Assembly: GCA_030620255.1 (NCBI GenBank)
Contig: JAUXFB010000047.1
Location: 1 to 7,891, forward strand
Direction: 5' to 3'
Source of the DNA: Candidatus Aminicenantota bacterium
Lineage (GTDB): Bacteria > Acidobacteriota > Aminicenantia > UBA2199
Length of the DNA: 7,891 nucleotides
Each line of letters opens with the position of its first letter. Position 1 is the stretch's first letter. Below the pieces are notes generated by a model. The model saw only the letters and a program-made list of their open reading frames with translations. It was not told the origin of the DNA and searched no databases. Made by a program: the position numbers and the translations under genes. This document shows positions 1 through 6,563 of the stretch, piece after piece.

Positions 1-135
1 AAGACTTTAGATGAATATAACAATCAATTTATAAGTGAAATGAAAGTAGGTAGCTTTCAAATATTCAAGAGTGAATTATCTTATTCAGGACCAATTCATA
101 CTATATTAAAGGAGATACAACTTGGGACAACATGA
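1..135 (+). CDS. 3' end of an unrecognised upstream gene (44 codons visible)
   Basis: Frame 1 is open from the window edge to a TGA at 133-135 and encodes the last 44 residues of a protein whose start lies outside the window. The tail is mixed polar and hydrophobic, with no transmembrane segment, and ends in the residues IQLGTT. I recognise no family in it. It is taken as a real gene because the frame is open to the edge, and because the next gene's ribosome binding site and TTG start lie inside its last codons. That arrangement is typical of operon partners in this window. It probably heads, or at least belongs to, the same operon as plsY. A chance open frame cannot be excluded from such a short piece. 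Confidence 0.6.
   Translation, partial: KTLDEYNNQFISEMKVGSFQIFKSELSYSGPIHTILKEIQLGTT
108..114 (+). promoter_or_regulatory. Ribosome binding site that fixes the TTG start of plsY
   Basis: AAAGGAG lies 7 nt before the TTG at 122. The first in-frame ATG is near residue 119, far inside the protein. The N-terminal hydrophobic segment and the first conserved PlsY motif lie upstream of that ATG, so the TTG start is well supported. The site overlaps the coding end of the preceding gene, so initiation at plsY is probably coupled to translation of that gene. Confidence 0.75.
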
Positions 136-721
136 AATTTTATTTATAATTTTTTCTTATTTATTAGGCTCAGTTCCTTTTGGACTTATTCTCTTCTATA
201 TTATAGAAAAAAAGGATATAAGAAAGCATGGATCAGGGAACATAGGTGCTGCTAATATCCTAAGAAATAAGGGGAAAACTGCAGCAATAACTACATTAAT
301 ATTTGACTTACTAAAAGGCATTTTACCAATAATTTATGGCTTAAAACATTTTAATTCAAATACAATTATCATTTTAGGTGGAGCAGCAGCAATAATAGGA
401 CATGTGTTCTCTGTCTTTTTAAAATTTAAGAGCGGAAAGGGAGTTGCAACTTTTTGCGGAGTGTTTTTGGCATTTTGTTTCCCATCAATGATCGTGTTTA
501 TTGTTTTTTTCCTTATAACTCTTATTATCACAAAATATATTTCAGCAGCTTCAATGATTGGAACTATTTCTCTGTTCTTTTTCATTTTATTCACGCATGT
601 TGAAGAGATTTCAATGATTGTACTCATTCTAGTAATTCTAATTATAGCTAAGCACCATTCCAACCTAAATAGAATCTTTAATGGAACAGAAAACAAATTC
701 AAGGTGAAAAATAATGGATAA
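122..721 (+). CDS. plsY: Glycerol-3-phosphate acyltransferase PlsY (acyl-phosphate dependent)
   Basis: This is an integral membrane enzyme that transfers an acyl group from acyl-phosphate to sn-glycerol-3-phosphate. The product is lysophosphatidic acid, in the first acylation step of bacterial phospholipid synthesis. The 199-residue length is normal for the family. All three family motifs are visible. Motif 1 is at about 37-52 (GSGNIGAAN, then LRNKGK). Motif 2, the glycine-rich phosphate loop, is at 93-109 (GH, then KFKSGKGVAT). Motif 3 is at about 178-193 (HHSNLNR, then NGTENKF). FDLLKG at 61-66 is also typical. Several strongly hydrophobic stretches (about 6-28, 82-100, 111-135, 140-158 and 163-177) fit a multispanning protein. 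In motif 1 the usual GATN reads GAAN, which is a mild departure. The start is a TTG with a good Shine-Dalgarno. The gene overlaps the previous one by 14 nt and gpsA by 8 nt, and GpsA supplies its substrate. Confidence 0.96.
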   Translation: MGQHEILFIIFSYLLGSVPFGLILFYIIEKKDIRKHGSGNIGAANILRNKGKTAAITTLIFDLLKGILPIIYGLKHFNSNTIIILGGAAAIIGHVFSVFLKFKSGKGVATFCGVFLAFCFPSMIVFIVFFLITLIITKYISAASMIGTISLFFFILFTHVEEISMIVLILVILIIAKHHSNLNRIFNGTENKFKVKNNG

Positions 722-1709
722 AATTTTAGTTATAGGTGGCGGTTCATGGGGGACTGCTTTTGCAAATTATTTAGCTTCAAAAAAAAATGAAATTAGAATC
801 TGGATAAGAGAGAATGAAATAATTGAATCAATAAAAAATATTAGAGAAAACTCTTTGTTTTTACCTGGAATTAAATTATCCAACAATCTAATCCCTGTTT
901 CAGATCTAATACAAGAGACAAAAAAAGCAGATATTATTATACTTGCAGTTCCCTCTAAATATATACGAAACATATTTGAAAAGATAAAGGGAGTAGTTGA
1001 AAATAAAATAATTGTAAATCTTTCAAAAGGATTTGAATCAAGCTCATTAAAAACTATATCTCAGATAGCTGTAGAGGTTATCTGTCCAGATATAATCAAT
1101 TCCTGGGTTACAATTTCAGGACCCTCTTTTGCAAGAGAACTTGCACACAAACACCCAACAGCAGTTGTTGCAGTTTCAAAAAATGAAACAATATTGAAGC
1201 AAATTCAAACAGATTTTTCATCAGATATATTAAGAATTTACAGAACTAATGATCTGATAGGAATTGAAGTCTCTAGCTCTATAAAAAACGTCATTGCTAT
1301 AGCATCAGGTATTATAAAAGGGTGTGACTTAGGTTACAACACAACTGCCTCTTTAGTAACAAGAGCAAGTGTTGAAATATCAAAATTTGGAATAAAATTA
1401 GGTGCAAAAAAAGAAACTTTCTGGGGACTTGCAGGTATTGGAGATTTAATGCTTACATGCTTTGGTCCTCTTTCAAGAAATTTTCAACTTGGCACTCGTA
1501 TAGCAAAGGGAGAATCACTTAAGCAAATCCAAAAAACAACTATTATGATAGCAGAGGGAGTTGAAACAACAAAAGCAATAAAAACCCTTTCTGAAAAAGT
1601 AGATATTGAAATGCCAATTAGCTTTGCAGTCTATGACATTTTATTTAATAATAAGGATCCAAAAAAAGCAATACAAGCATTGATGAAGAGGAGTTTAAAA
1701 CAAGAGTGA
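714..1709 (+). CDS. gpsA: NAD(P)+-dependent glycerol-3-phosphate dehydrogenase GpsA
   Basis: This cytosolic enzyme reduces dihydroxyacetone phosphate to sn-glycerol-3-phosphate, the backbone precursor that PlsY acylates. The 331-residue length is normal for the family. The N-terminal Rossmann motif is GGGSWGTA (8-15). LAVPSKYIR (78-85) and NLSKGFE (102-108) follow, then SGPSFARELA (135-144). The C-terminal domain carries SIKNVIAIASG (189-199) and GLAGIGDLMLTC (238-249), with SRN at 254-256. By family knowledge the active-site and substrate residues correspond to Lys105, Lys191, Asp244, Thr248, Arg255 and Asn256, and all are present. EGVETTKAI (281-289) is the usual late motif. The ATG lies inside the end of plsY and is preceded by AAGGTGA at 701-707. 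The stop overlaps the GTG of the next gene by 4 nt. Nothing looks damaged. Confidence 0.97.
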   Translation: MDKILVIGGGSWGTAFANYLASKKNEIRIWIRENEIIESIKNIRENSLFLPGIKLSNNLIPVSDLIQETKKADIIILAVPSKYIRNIFEKIKGVVENKIIVNLSKGFESSSLKTISQIAVEVICPDIINSWVTISGPSFARELAHKHPTAVVAVSKNETILKQIQTDFSSDILRIYRTNDLIGIEVSSSIKNVIAIASGIIKGCDLGYNTTASLVTRASVEISKFGIKLGAKKETFWGLAGIGDLMLTCFGPLSRNFQLGTRIAKGESLKQIQKTTIMIAEGVETTKAIKTLSEKVDIEMPISFAVYDILFNNKDPKKAIQALMKRSLKQE

Positions 1710-3265
1710 ATTATAAATTAGAATATTTCGTTAATGATGAATGGGAAACCTTTTATTTGAATAAAAAAAATATGACTTTAGGAAAATTATCTAAGAATGA
1801 CCTTCAAATAAATGATAAGACAATATCACGAAATCATTGCAAACTTATAAAAACAAAGAATATTTATAAAGTAATTGATTTAAACAGCACTAATGGAACT
1901 TTTGTTAATGGGAAGATAATTGATGAAAAAATATTAAATGTTGGAGATAACATAGCAATTGGCAAAACTATCCTAAAATTCTTAGCAGCTCCTAAAAAAG
2001 AGAATTATTATGATTTAGACGATCAAAAAGTATCAATGATTATACCTTTATCAGAAGAACTAAAGGTTGAAAAAGAAAAAAAATTAGAATTTAATAAACT
2101 AAATTTACTGACCTCTTTAACTGAGCTCGGGAAAAATCTGATTGCTTCATCAAGTCTAGAAGAGACTTTTGAAAAAGTAGGACAATTAATATTTGATCTT
2201 CTTAATCCAAAAAACTTGTTCATTTTTTCATATGATTCAAACCATAAACAATTACTTTTAAAATACTCACAGACAATTGGAAAAAGTAAACCTGAAAAAG
2301 TAAACATCTCAAAAACAATTGCAATGAAAGCAATAAAGGAAAAAGTTGCAATATTATCTTCAAATACAAAGAATGATACCCGTTTCAACGGAGCAAAAAG
2401 TATTATCCTATACGGAATAACATCAGCACTTTCTATACCAATATGGACAAAAAATTCCATATATGGACTTATATATGCTGATGCAACAGACTTTGAACAA
2501 ATTTTTAATGAAAAAGATCTCGAAATCTTATCGATTCTTGCTAATTTTACAGGTCTCTCAATAGAAAGTATAAATCATTTAAATAATTTAAATAGAGAAA
2601 AAAAATTACGCTCAAGGCTCGCAAGATATCATTCACCTTCAGTTGTTTCAAGAATTATAGAGTGTCAAAATAAAAACACTCATGAATTAATGAGCTATAA
2701 AGAATCTGAAGCAACAGTTTTGTTTATGGATATTGTCAATTTTACTTCAAAAGCTGAGAGCATGAGCCCAATTGAAGTAGGTCAGTTTTTAAATAATATT
2801 TTTACAGAAATGACTGATATTATTTTCAAGTACAATGGCACTCTTGATAAATATATTGGAGATGCTATAATGGCTGTTTTCGGAGTACCATTTAAATATG
2901 ACAATCATGCTGAGCTCTCAATTTCAACTGCTCTTGATATGCAAAAAAAAATGGAAGAAATCAACTCAAATCTTCCCAAAAAAGGTAAAATAAGAATTAG
3001 AATTGGCATCAATTCAGGAAAACTAATTTCAGGAGACTTCGGTTCACCTAAAAGGTTTGACTATACTGTGCTGGGCAATACAGTTAACATTGCTTCTCGT
3101 CTTGAATCCACTACTGCAAAACCTGATGAGATAATTATATCTGAAAATACATACAATTTAACAAAAAAATTATTTGAATTTGAATATTTGGGTAAGAAAA
3201 AAATGCAGGGTATATCAAATGAGATAAAATCTTACAGGGTAATCAAAAAAAAGGGGGGGAAATGA
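1706..3265 (+). CDS. FHA-GAF-class III adenylate cyclase
   Basis: This is a predicted soluble signalling enzyme that makes cAMP from ATP under the control of two N-terminal sensor domains. An FHA (phosphothreonine-binding) domain spans about 4-95, with G26-K27, S41-x-x-H44, STNGT at 61-65 and VNG at 67-69. A GAF domain spans about 133-293. A linker at about 296-318 contains LARYHSPSVVSRI, the usual lead-in to such cyclases. The cyclase domain spans about 333-513. Catalytic residues appear complete: metal-binding Asp342 and Asp386, substrate-selecting Lys382 and Thr454, and transition-state Asn461 and Arg465. A Lys/Thr pair points to ATP rather than GTP and to the class IIIb group. The FHA phosphate-contacting Arg of the usual GR motif is Lys27 here. 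There is no signal peptide or membrane segment. The GTG start overlaps the gpsA stop by 4 nt, with GAGGAG (1688-1693) 12 nt upstream, which is slightly long. The stop overlaps the next ATG by 4 nt. Confidence 0.93.
   Translation: MNYKLEYFVNDEWETFYLNKKNMTLGKLSKNDLQINDKTISRNHCKLIKTKNIYKVIDLNSTNGTFVNGKIIDEKILNVGDNIAIGKTILKFLAAPKKENYYDLDDQKVSMIIPLSEELKVEKEKKLEFNKLNLLTSLTELGKNLIASSSLEETFEKVGQLIFDLLNPKNLFIFSYDSNHKQLLLKYSQTIGKSKPEKVNISKTIAMKAIKEKVAILSSNTKNDTRFNGAKSIILYGITSALSIPIWTKNSIYGLIYADATDFEQIFNEKDLEILSILANFTGLSIESINHLNNLNREKKLRSRLARYHSPSVVSRIIECQNKNTHELMSYKESEATVLFMDIVNFTSKAESMSPIEVGQFLNNIFTEMTDIIFKYNGTLDKYIGDAIMAVFGVPFKYDNHAELSISTALDMQKKMEEINSNLPKKGKIRIRIGINSGKLISGDFGSPKRFDYTVLGNTVNIASRLESTTAKPDEIIISENTYNLTKKLFEFEYLGKKKMQGISNEIKSYRVIKKKGGK
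3245..3259 (+). other. A8-G7 homopolymer junction: ribosome binding site and possible -1 slippage site
   Basis: Eight A residues (3245-3252) run directly into seven G residues (3253-3259), just before the ATG at 3262. The G run is the only Shine-Dalgarno-like sequence for the lipoprotein gene. In the cyclase frame the codons are AAA AAA AAG GGG GGG AAA TGA, which contains the heptamer A AAA AAG in the phase used by known -1 frameshift sites such as E. coli dnaX. A -1 shift here would bypass the cyclase stop and read straight into the lipoprotein frame through its ATG. No strong downstream hairpin is evident, so slippage is only a possibility. The tract is also a likely place for replication slippage or sequencing error. 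Confidence 0.5.
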
Positions 3266-4050
3266 GAAATCCTAAAACAAAAAGTTATTTAATAGCATTA
3301 TTAGTACTTATTTCAATACTTACAGGTTGTAAAAAAAAAGAGGTTGCAACACGTCCCTGGGAATTAAAACCAGGTTCTGCTGAATTTTTCCTGAATCAAG
3401 GTCTATTCCATCTGAATTCGGGTCAAATAAATATGGCAGAGAAAAAACTTCTTCGAGCAATAGAGAAAAAACCCTCTCTGAAAGAGGCATTAAATGGTCT
3501 TGGGATTGTATATATGTATAAAAGAGAACTTGACAAAGCAATAAAATATTTCAAAAGAGTTTTAAACATTGACCCCACTTTCATAGATGTTTACAATTCT
3601 TTGGGTCTCATATATATAGAATTAGGTAAATACGAACTTGCTAAAGAAAACCTTCTAATTGCAGCTAACTCTGATGATTACAGTACCCCAGAGAATTCAT
3701 TTGTCAACCTGGCAATGTTAGAGATTAAACACAATAAATTAAACTCAGCAATGAGATATGTAGAAAAGGGAATAGATGAGAATAGAGGATTTGCTCCACT
3801 CTATAATCTACAAGGTGTAATATTTGAAAACCAAAAAAATTACGAAGAAGCTGTTTACTCTTATAAAAAAGCTCTGTCCCTCTTAACTGACGCTGACATT
3901 ACAATCTTGGTTAATATTGGAAGGGTTTATTCAAAAATGGGTGAAAAAAATAAAGCTTTAGATGTATTAGAAAAAGCACTCTCAAAAGCAATAAACAGTA
4001 GAATAAAAGATGAAATCAGAAAAATGATAAAAGAATTAAATAAAGAATAA
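3262..4050 (+). CDS. TPR-repeat lipoprotein
   Basis: This is a predicted membrane-anchored scaffold of 262 residues. It starts with a lipoprotein signal: basic residues, a hydrophobic core at about 9-20, and a lipobox LTGC with Cys23 as the lipidated residue. Lys follows the Cys, which does not resemble the Asp+2 inner-membrane retention signal known from E. coli. The rest is about six tandem tetratricopeptide repeats (roughly 40-73, 74-107, 108-141, 144-177, 178-211 and 213-246), with typical pairs such as LGIVYMYKRELDKAIKYF. TPR proteins bind other proteins and are not enzymes. The overall plan, a lipobox followed by six TPRs in about 260 residues, resembles PilF/PilW pilotins of type IV pili. 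No pilus gene is nearby, so that name is not assigned. The ATG overlaps the cyclase stop by 4 nt, so the two proteins are probably made together. Confidence 0.9.
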   Translation: MRNPKTKSYLIALLVLISILTGCKKKEVATRPWELKPGSAEFFLNQGLFHLNSGQINMAEKKLLRAIEKKPSLKEALNGLGIVYMYKRELDKAIKYFKRVLNIDPTFIDVYNSLGLIYIELGKYELAKENLLIAANSDDYSTPENSFVNLAMLEIKHNKLNSAMRYVEKGIDENRGFAPLYNLQGVIFENQKNYEEAVYSYKKALSLLTDADITILVNIGRVYSKMGEKNKALDVLEKALSKAINSRIKDEIRKMIKELNKE

Positions 4051-4100
4051 AACAATCTGAATTCCATCCGCTCCCTCTTCTCTTGATATTTTCACTGATT

Positions 4101-6374
4101 TCACAACTCTCTTAAAGCCATCTCTATTTGAAATGCCCCCCTGATGAATGAAGCATTTTTGGACAAAGCGTATTCACTAGTTTTATATGCATAAGTCCAG
4201 CCATAGACATCTGTATCAAAAATTGGATAATCTATGGGAACATCAGCTATAACAAAATTTTTAGTAATATCACCGAGTTCAACAACTTTTCCGATTCCAC
4301 TATAGATCCCGATCATAATACCTCCGGGGACAACACCATGCACACAACCTTCCATAAAACAATAGCGATGGTGATAACATCCAGGCCCCCTACCAACACC
4401 AGCCATCATTGAAATATCAGCAGGATTGAATCCAACAATCCATTGAATTTGGCGCTCCGCAGCTTTCAGGTATTCAGGTTCTTTAAGTAATAGCGAGCTT
4501 GTTGCCAAGCCCCAGGCAATGTCTCCAAATTTTCTATTGTTAGTATGAGGTACTATGTTTCTCACACTTCCATCTTTTGCCTTTCCACCAATCTGTCCAA
4601 AAGGAGAGAGATTTGCAAACTGCATAATATATTCCGCCCATCGTTTGAAAGCCCTTTTTACTTTGGGGGTCAACTTGCTCTTTGGGTTTAATTTTAAAAA
4701 CTCATATAATGCAGGCAGGTGCATTCCAGGCTCTATAGTTATGGAAGTCCTTGTTTTATCATTATAGAAAAAGCCCTTCTCATCCTGAAGTTCCAGGATA
4801 CTCATGACCTTCTGCTTGGCATCCTCTTTATATTTTTTTTCCTTATAAACTTGATAAAGTTCCAGGTCAATAAGTAATAACCCTGACTTAATATAATACA
4901 AATTTGATAATTTCATATTGCTGCCCTTTTCATAAACATCTTTAGCAATAGAGATACATCTCTCCCCAAGTTTTTTATCATAAGGTAAGATTAGCCTTCC
5001 CGCTTTTGCTAAAACCGCTCCTGGCAAACATATTGCTGGACCTTTTATAATGCCATAATCATTTTTTAAACACTCTTCTTCTAAAACTACTCGTGGAGGC
5101 TCTTTTTCTGGAGCACCAAGCCATACGCATACATTTTCAAAGTTTGGAGTAAAACCTGGATGAAAAGCACTGTCCCAATAAGTCTTGCAAAAATATTTTG
5201 CTTCCCATGCAATTTCATTTATAAATTTGGGCATCCCCTCCAGAGTACCTTTTAGTTCTTTACTAAATTCTTCCTGGAATGCAGAAAGCCCAAATAGCCC
5301 CATGCTTCCACCCCATATCCATTTACCATAATCTCCAGCATCATGCCAGCCACCTGTAACATCAACTCTGGTGCCATCTATTTTGACAATGGCATCTTGA
5401 GTGTGACAAGCTTTGTGAAAGCCGTAAACTTCGGTTCCGCAACGCTGATAATTGAACCACATGGCAGCTTTCACAGCCAGATCAAAATAAAGGTTTTTTT
5501 GTATTGGAAAAACATAAGAATCAGTTACTTCTCTGGTTTCATTCACCTTTAATCTTATAAAATAAAGCCCTTCCTTTCTGAAGTCTGAGAAATCAGCAAT
5601 ATAATTGTTACCACCCCAAATATGATTTCCTACTTCTTTCAGGTCTCCTATAAACACAACAGACTGCACATCAGGGTGTTGCCTGTTCTTTAATGCATCC
5701 AATAATTCAAATCTTCCTGTAAGCTTTGAATTATTAGCCCAGATCACGGCTTTTTTAGTTCCATTTACTGCATAACCGCCGTGCGATATGATTGGTCTCA
5801 GAGTCTCCTGGGCAATTATCTGTCCTGGCGCTAATGTAGACCAGCTTTTCAGCCTCTGTCTGATCCTCCGGATCGTCCTAGCCTGTTTGAGTTTGTCCTC
5901 TATTGATAATGATGCAAGATTTTTCAACATGCGTGAAGCAACACCAAATTCAATGTATTTAATATTGCTTTTTGCAGTTACTTTGAAGAACAAATGATCA
6001 TTTTCAAATTTATAGTCTATATCCCGCTTATTACCGGTCTTTGTATCAACTGAAATTGGTTTACCTTTGACAAAGAAATACATCGGATTAAAACTTAGTA
6101 TGCAATCAACGTTTTTATGATCTGAACCAGATGTCAGAGAGAAAGCAACTCTAAGTTTAGTACCATTCTGATAAATATTCGCATGCACAGATTCAATCTT
6201 TGAATCACAAAAAACAGGCATTTCTTTCCTCAGAATCCAGCCCTTGCCAAAAAAGTTTATGGTTGTAAAGTCAATTACAGATTCCTCGTTGCCCGCTGGT
6301 TTAGATAAACCAAATCTCCCAATAATAACCAAAAAGATAATAGATAAAACGACTATAATTTTTCGATTCCTCAT
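4101..6374 (-). CDS. Secreted glycoside hydrolase family 9 enzyme (cellulase-type) with N-terminal Ig-like domain
   Basis: This 757-residue exported hydrolase probably cleaves beta-1,4-glucans such as cellulose. The exact substrate cannot be read from the sequence. An N-terminal basic, hydrophobic stretch (residues 1-23) is a signal peptide or anchor, and no lipobox is seen. Residues about 30-155 form a beta-rich module I do not recognise. An Arg/Lys-rich, probably helical stretch follows at about 157-180. The CelD-type Ig-like domain is at about 190-290. The GH9 catalytic domain runs from about 295 to the end. It has GGWHDAGDYGKW at 341-352 (catalytic-base Asp pair Asp345 and Asp348), YHHRY at 667-671, VPGG at 682-685, and TSEYALSKNASF at 732-743 with the expected catalytic acid Glu734. 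There is no dockerin or C-terminal carbohydrate-binding module. The start has AGGAGG 6 nt upstream. G+C is about 41% in sampled rows, well above its neighbours. Some GH9 members act on other beta-glycosides, so cellulase is the family default only. Confidence 0.93.
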   Translation of the reverse strand: MRNRKIIVVLSIIFLVIIGRFGLSKPAGNEESVIDFTTINFFGKGWILRKEMPVFCDSKIESVHANIYQNGTKLRVAFSLTSGSDHKNVDCILSFNPMYFFVKGKPISVDTKTGNKRDIDYKFENDHLFFKVTAKSNIKYIEFGVASRMLKNLASLSIEDKLKQARTIRRIRQRLKSWSTLAPGQIIAQETLRPIISHGGYAVNGTKKAVIWANNSKLTGRFELLDALKNRQHPDVQSVVFIGDLKEVGNHIWGGNNYIADFSDFRKEGLYFIRLKVNETREVTDSYVFPIQKNLYFDLAVKAAMWFNYQRCGTEVYGFHKACHTQDAIVKIDGTRVDVTGGWHDAGDYGKWIWGGSMGLFGLSAFQEEFSKELKGTLEGMPKFINEIAWEAKYFCKTYWDSAFHPGFTPNFENVCVWLGAPEKEPPRVVLEEECLKNDYGIIKGPAICLPGAVLAKAGRLILPYDKKLGERCISIAKDVYEKGSNMKLSNLYYIKSGLLLIDLELYQVYKEKKYKEDAKQKVMSILELQDEKGFFYNDKTRTSITIEPGMHLPALYEFLKLNPKSKLTPKVKRAFKRWAEYIMQFANLSPFGQIGGKAKDGSVRNIVPHTNNRKFGDIAWGLATSSLLLKEPEYLKAAERQIQWIVGFNPADISMMAGVGRGPGCYHHRYCFMEGCVHGVVPGGIMIGIYSGIGKVVELGDITKNFVIADVPIDYPIFDTDVYGWTYAYKTSEYALSKNASFIRGAFQIEMALREL

Positions 6375-6380
6375 TTTTTT

Positions 6381-6386
6381 CCTCCT
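6381..6386 (-). promoter_or_regulatory. Strong Shine-Dalgarno site of the GH9 gene
   Basis: On the minus strand a consensus AGGAGG sits 6 nt before the ATG, separated by a run of A. It is the best ribosome binding site in the window. It fixes the start at 6374, which gives a complete signal peptide. Confidence 0.85.
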
Positions 6387-6453
6387 AATACAACTCTCTA
6401 ATTTTTTACTTACTCTATGGGACTACCCAGCTATCACTAATATATCAATATAT

Positions 6454-6481
6454 ATTTTATAATGTGAGAATTAATTGTCAA
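6454..6481 (-). promoter_or_regulatory. Probable sigma70-type promoter of the GH9 gene
   Basis: Reading the minus strand, TTGACA (6476-6481, a perfect -35) is followed after 16 nt by TAAAAT (6454-6459, five of six matches to TATAAT). Transcription would begin near 6447 and leave a leader of about 70 nt before the ATG. A 14-nt spaced TATAAA overlaps and is a less likely alternative. The AT-rich context raises the chance of random -10 matches, but a perfect -35 at the right distance is strong support. I see no clear operator or catabolite-control site next to it. Confidence 0.65.
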
Positions 6482-6528
6482 GGAAAGAGGCGAAACCTAA
6501 CTTTTTCTTCTTTGTTTTTAAAAAATCC

Positions 6529-6555
6529 TTGAATTTAAATTTGTTTTCCTATATT
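6529..6555 (+). promoter_or_regulatory. Tentative promoter of the pyruvate kinase gene
   Basis: TTGAAT (6529-6534) and TATATT (6550-6555, five of six matches to the -10 consensus) are 15 nt apart, a short spacer. If used, transcription would start about 6562, almost at the ATG, and give a leaderless mRNA. An alternative is TTGTTT (6512-6517) with TTAAAT (6535-6540) at 17 nt, which would leave a leader of about 17 nt. Neither is strong. The region is nearly all A and T, so chance matches are expected. Confidence 0.3.
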
Positions 6556-6563
6556 TATATAAA

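Noticed and set aside
334..702. Minus-strand open frame of 122 codons inside plsY
   Set aside because: It lies entirely antisense to plsY, which shows all family motifs. It has no recognisable domain and is explained as a shadow frame.
2023..2460. Minus-strand open frame of 145 codons inside the cyclase gene
   Set aside because: It is antisense to the GAF region, Ser/Phe-rich as expected from the complement of Lys/Glu-rich coding sequence, and has no domain.
3328..3339. Second long A run just after the lipobox codon of the lipoprotein, considered as another slippage site
   Set aside because: The run encodes Lys-Lys-Lys after the lipidated Cys, a common composition. Both alternative frames lead to no recognisable product.
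3927..4067. Short minus-strand frame of 46 codons (ATG at 4067) downstream of the GH9 gene, with a purine-rich stretch before it and a hydrophobic product
   Set aside because: Most of it is antisense to the 3' end of the TPR gene. The complement of Lys-rich AT-rich sequence easily yields hydrophobic frames. No independent sign of a gene was found.
4051..4100. Search for a bidirectional terminator in the convergent gap
   Set aside because: No inverted repeat followed by a T run was found on either strand, so no terminator is annotated.
6418..6429. Small inverted repeat TGGG-ACTA-CCCA in the GH9 leader, considered as a riboswitch or operator
   Set aside because: The stem is only 4 bp and the flanks do not extend it. 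It matches no riboswitch class I know and is compatible with chance.
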